Positions 62,925 through 64,000 of a stretch of DNA of 64,000 nt are shown here, in pieces (within the stretch, counting starts at the first letter, position 1; the number at the start of each line of letters is the position of its first letter). Where the stretch lies: positions 124,001 to 188,000 of the forward strand of contig CAMBOI010000001.1 in NCBI GenBank assembly GCA_945869265.1, given 5' to 3'. The notes beneath the pieces were generated by a model that did no database searches, was not told the DNA's origin, and saw only the letters and a list, made by a program, of their open reading frames with translations. The translations under genes and the position numbers were made by a program. This DNA is from an uncultured Prevotella sp. GTDB lineage: Bacteria > Bacteroidota > Bacteroidia > Bacteroidales > Bacteroidaceae.

Positions 62925-62984
62925 TCATAGGGGACAGGTACATTGGCTCACTCTTTTGGGTCGATGAACCTGTCCCTATGATTC
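62922..62984. repeat. REP-like long inverted repeat downstream of the GH5 gene
   Basis: GAATCATAGGGGACAGGT (62922-62939) and ACCTGTCCCTATGATTC (62968-62984) are inverted copies differing by one bulged G. Inside, CATTG pairs with CGATG (one G-T wobble), extending the stem to about 22 bp with a 16-base loop. This resembles repetitive extragenic palindromes mobilised by Y1-type (RAYT) transposases; no transposase gene is present here. Confidence 0.65.
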
Positions 62985-63004
62985 TAAGGGGTTATGGCAT
63001 TCAC

Positions 63005-63184
63005 TGGGCAAATTGGGCAAAAGGCAAATTGGGCAAATTGCTTTTTTCAATGTGTACAGGGAATGTTACGAATTATAAGTATAATATATATTATATATAT
63101 TATATTTATTATTAACATGGAAAAATAGATGTGCATACATGAAAATGCCCAATTTGCTTTTGCCCAATTTGCCCAATTTGCCCA
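63005..63184. repeat. Inverted arrays of GGGCAAATT around an AT-rich core
   Basis: The left arm (63005-63041) has four GGGCAAATT-type units; the right arm (63146-63184) has the same units inverted (AATTTGCCC). The 104 bases between contain the AT-only stretch around 63077-63115. The arms could pair over about 37 bases. No ORF is supported. Confidence 0.75.
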
Positions 63185-63299
63185 CTAACAGTGGATTATC
63201 TTCTACAAGGCAGTGACGAGGCAGCTGATGGTATCGAAGTATATGGAAAAAGCAGAGTCACAGCGGAGTCATAGCGGTGTTACATGGGTGGGAGAATTT

Positions 63300-63350
63300 A
63301 TTGAAAGATTGAAAGATTGAAAGATTGAAATATTGAAAAATTGAAAGATG
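63300..63350. repeat. Tandem ATTGAAAG repeat in the 63-kb gene-poor region
   Basis: About six units of ATTGAAAG, the cleanest copy of this family in the window. Here it is not between two genes of an operon. Confidence 0.85.
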
Positions 63351-63410
63351 TAACTAAGCCGTGAACTTGCAAAGCAAGCCGTAAATACGAAGTGCCGTGG
63401 AAAATATCAA

Positions 63411-63550
63411 TGCGGAGCCAAGCCGTGTCTTTGAAAGCCGCGGATTTCCGTGCCAAAAAAAATCTGTGTTAATCTGTGATAATCTGTGGACAAAAAATAT
63501 CCGTGGAAAAAATAATCTGTGATAATCTTTGGACAAAAAATGTCGGTGGA
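63411..63550. repeat. Second copy of the dispersed AATCTGTG repeat element
   Basis: AGCCGTGTCTTT then AAGCCGCG and TCCGTGCC with an A-run, followed by AATCTGTG units and GGACAAAAAAT twice. The order matches the element at 15828-15936. The stretch 63190-63300 just upstream holds nothing I can assign. Confidence 0.75.
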
Positions 63551-63620
63551 AGGGAAATGTTAAAGGCGAACGGAGGAAATGTTAAATCTTTGGTTTTTGA
63601 CGAAAAAAGTTGAGGAAATG

Positions 63621-63652
63621 TTTGGTGGAATGAAAAATAATTTGTATCTTTG
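63621..63652 (+). promoter_or_regulatory. Promoter for the gene at the right edge
   Basis: TTTG (63621-63624), 20 bases, TATCTTTG (63645-63652) followed by CA. The leader to the ATG is about 100 bases. Confidence 0.8.
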
Positions 63653-63758
63653 CATCGTCAAATCAAATCAAGATGTAGCGCGTAATCTAAGAGCATTGAG
63701 AAGAGAGAAGACCATGAGAACAGTTAAGTTATTTATAAATCTAATACTTTGAAAAACT

Positions 63759-64000
63759 ATGGCAATTTTGAATGGTATTTTGAAGAAGCTGAACGGTTCG
63801 GCTGGTAGCCTTACCTTCAAGCAAGTGAATGGACAGACGGTCGTGTCTGAGAAGGCGACCGTAGTGAAGAACACCCGCACTCCGGCGCAGCAGCGTCAGC
63901 GCACTAAGTGGGCCAACGTGGTGCAGATGTACAAGGGCATTTGTCCGCTCATCAACTACGGCTATGAGTCGAAGCCCGCGGGATGCAGTGACTACAACAT
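63759..64000 (+). CDS. Start of a DUF6266-like protein (cut by the window edge)
   Basis: An ATG at 63759 opens a frame that runs to the end of the window (80 codons and two bases). The product starts MAILNGILKKLNGSAGSLTF and continues with TPAQQRQRTKWANVV, which recalls the N terminus of the DUF6266 family of Bacteroidetes, small proteins of unknown function starting with ILNGI and a Gly-rich stretch. It has a strong promoter. The family call is from memory and partial. Confidence 0.55.
   Translation, partial: MAILNGILKKLNGSAGSLTFKQVNGQTVVSEKATVVKNTRTPAQQRQRTKWANVVQMYKGICPLINYGYESKPAGCSDYN

Noticed and set aside
63005..63184. A true plasmid or phage replication origin
   Set aside because: Iterons and AT-rich core are suggestive, but there is no initiator gene in the window, so it is listed only as a repeat and a hypothesis.
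63190..63275. Two short plus-strand frames just right of the GGGCAAATT arms
   Set aside because: Each is under 45 codons, lacks a promoter or start at a sensible place, and matches no family I know; they may be remnants but this cannot be supported.

Overview
The window reads as a chromosomal segment of a Bacteroidales bacterium, most likely Prevotella or a close relative. Four things support this. About ten promoters fit the Bacteroidetes pattern TTTG, 19-20 bases, TAnnTTTG. Several families are typical of the phylum (fused SecDF, DUF4271, DUF4290, DUF6080, DUF4369-type lipoproteins). A secreted GH5 enzyme ends in a type IX secretion-like tail. An esterase resembles Prevotella XynE. No species can be named from the sequence alone.

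Layout. 0-3.1 kb (+): CoA-transferase and an RluA-type pseudouridine synthase. 3.1-8.4 kb (-): secDF, then an EEP phosphoesterase overlapping a rhomboid protease. 8.6 kb: HU. 8.9-10.7 kb (-): tRNA-Gln, kduI and kduD for uronate breakdown. 10.8-15.7 kb (-): tyrS, then yidD-rnpA-hemD-DUF4271-metK as a tight block. 16.2-22.1 kb (+): gltB and gltD, closed by a terminator. 22.3-24.5 kb (+): XynE-like esterase and a GT2. 24.5-38.7 kb (-): a long co-directional block holding surface-glycan genes (DUF6080 GT-C-like protein, HAD phosphatase, UbiA-type phosphoribosyltransferase, two acyltransferases, a phosphoethanolamine-transferase-like protein), then nadD, gmk, yicC, metG, GtrA and two lipoproteins, with tRNA-Leu upstream. 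39.0-41.4 kb (+): argS and an RNase HI. 41.4-44.6 kb (-): an unusual double sensor histidine kinase. 44.8-51.7 kb (+): Ca/Na exchanger, then tsaB-DUF4290-murA-rimM-dxr-rseP. 51.7-52.7 kb (-): ribD. 52.7-57.9 kb (+): prmC-recX-comF, pyrE, a SRPBCC protein, argH and a cysteine-rich lipoprotein. 58.0-61.0 kb (+): rplM-rpsI-rpsB-tsf with structured leaders. 61.1-62.8 kb (+): GH5 endoglucanase. 62.8-63.75 kb: a repeat-rich region without an intact gene. The last 240 bases begin a gene that leaves the window.

Most of the window is housekeeping. The parts that deserve a second look are the double histidine kinase, in which a pseudo-kinase half without its phospho-His and ATPase is fused to a complete kinase; the polyprenyl-phosphoribose-like gene set at 24.5-31.4 kb; a MurA with Asp in place of the catalytic Cys; a thioredoxin-like lipoprotein without CxxC; a four-cysteine Rieske-like lipoprotein; leaders ahead of rplM and rpsB; and the layered inverted and tandem repeats at 62.8-63.6 kb, which share a dispersed repeat family with 15.8-16.0 kb. 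I did not see CRISPR arrays, rRNA genes, or intact transposases or integrases.
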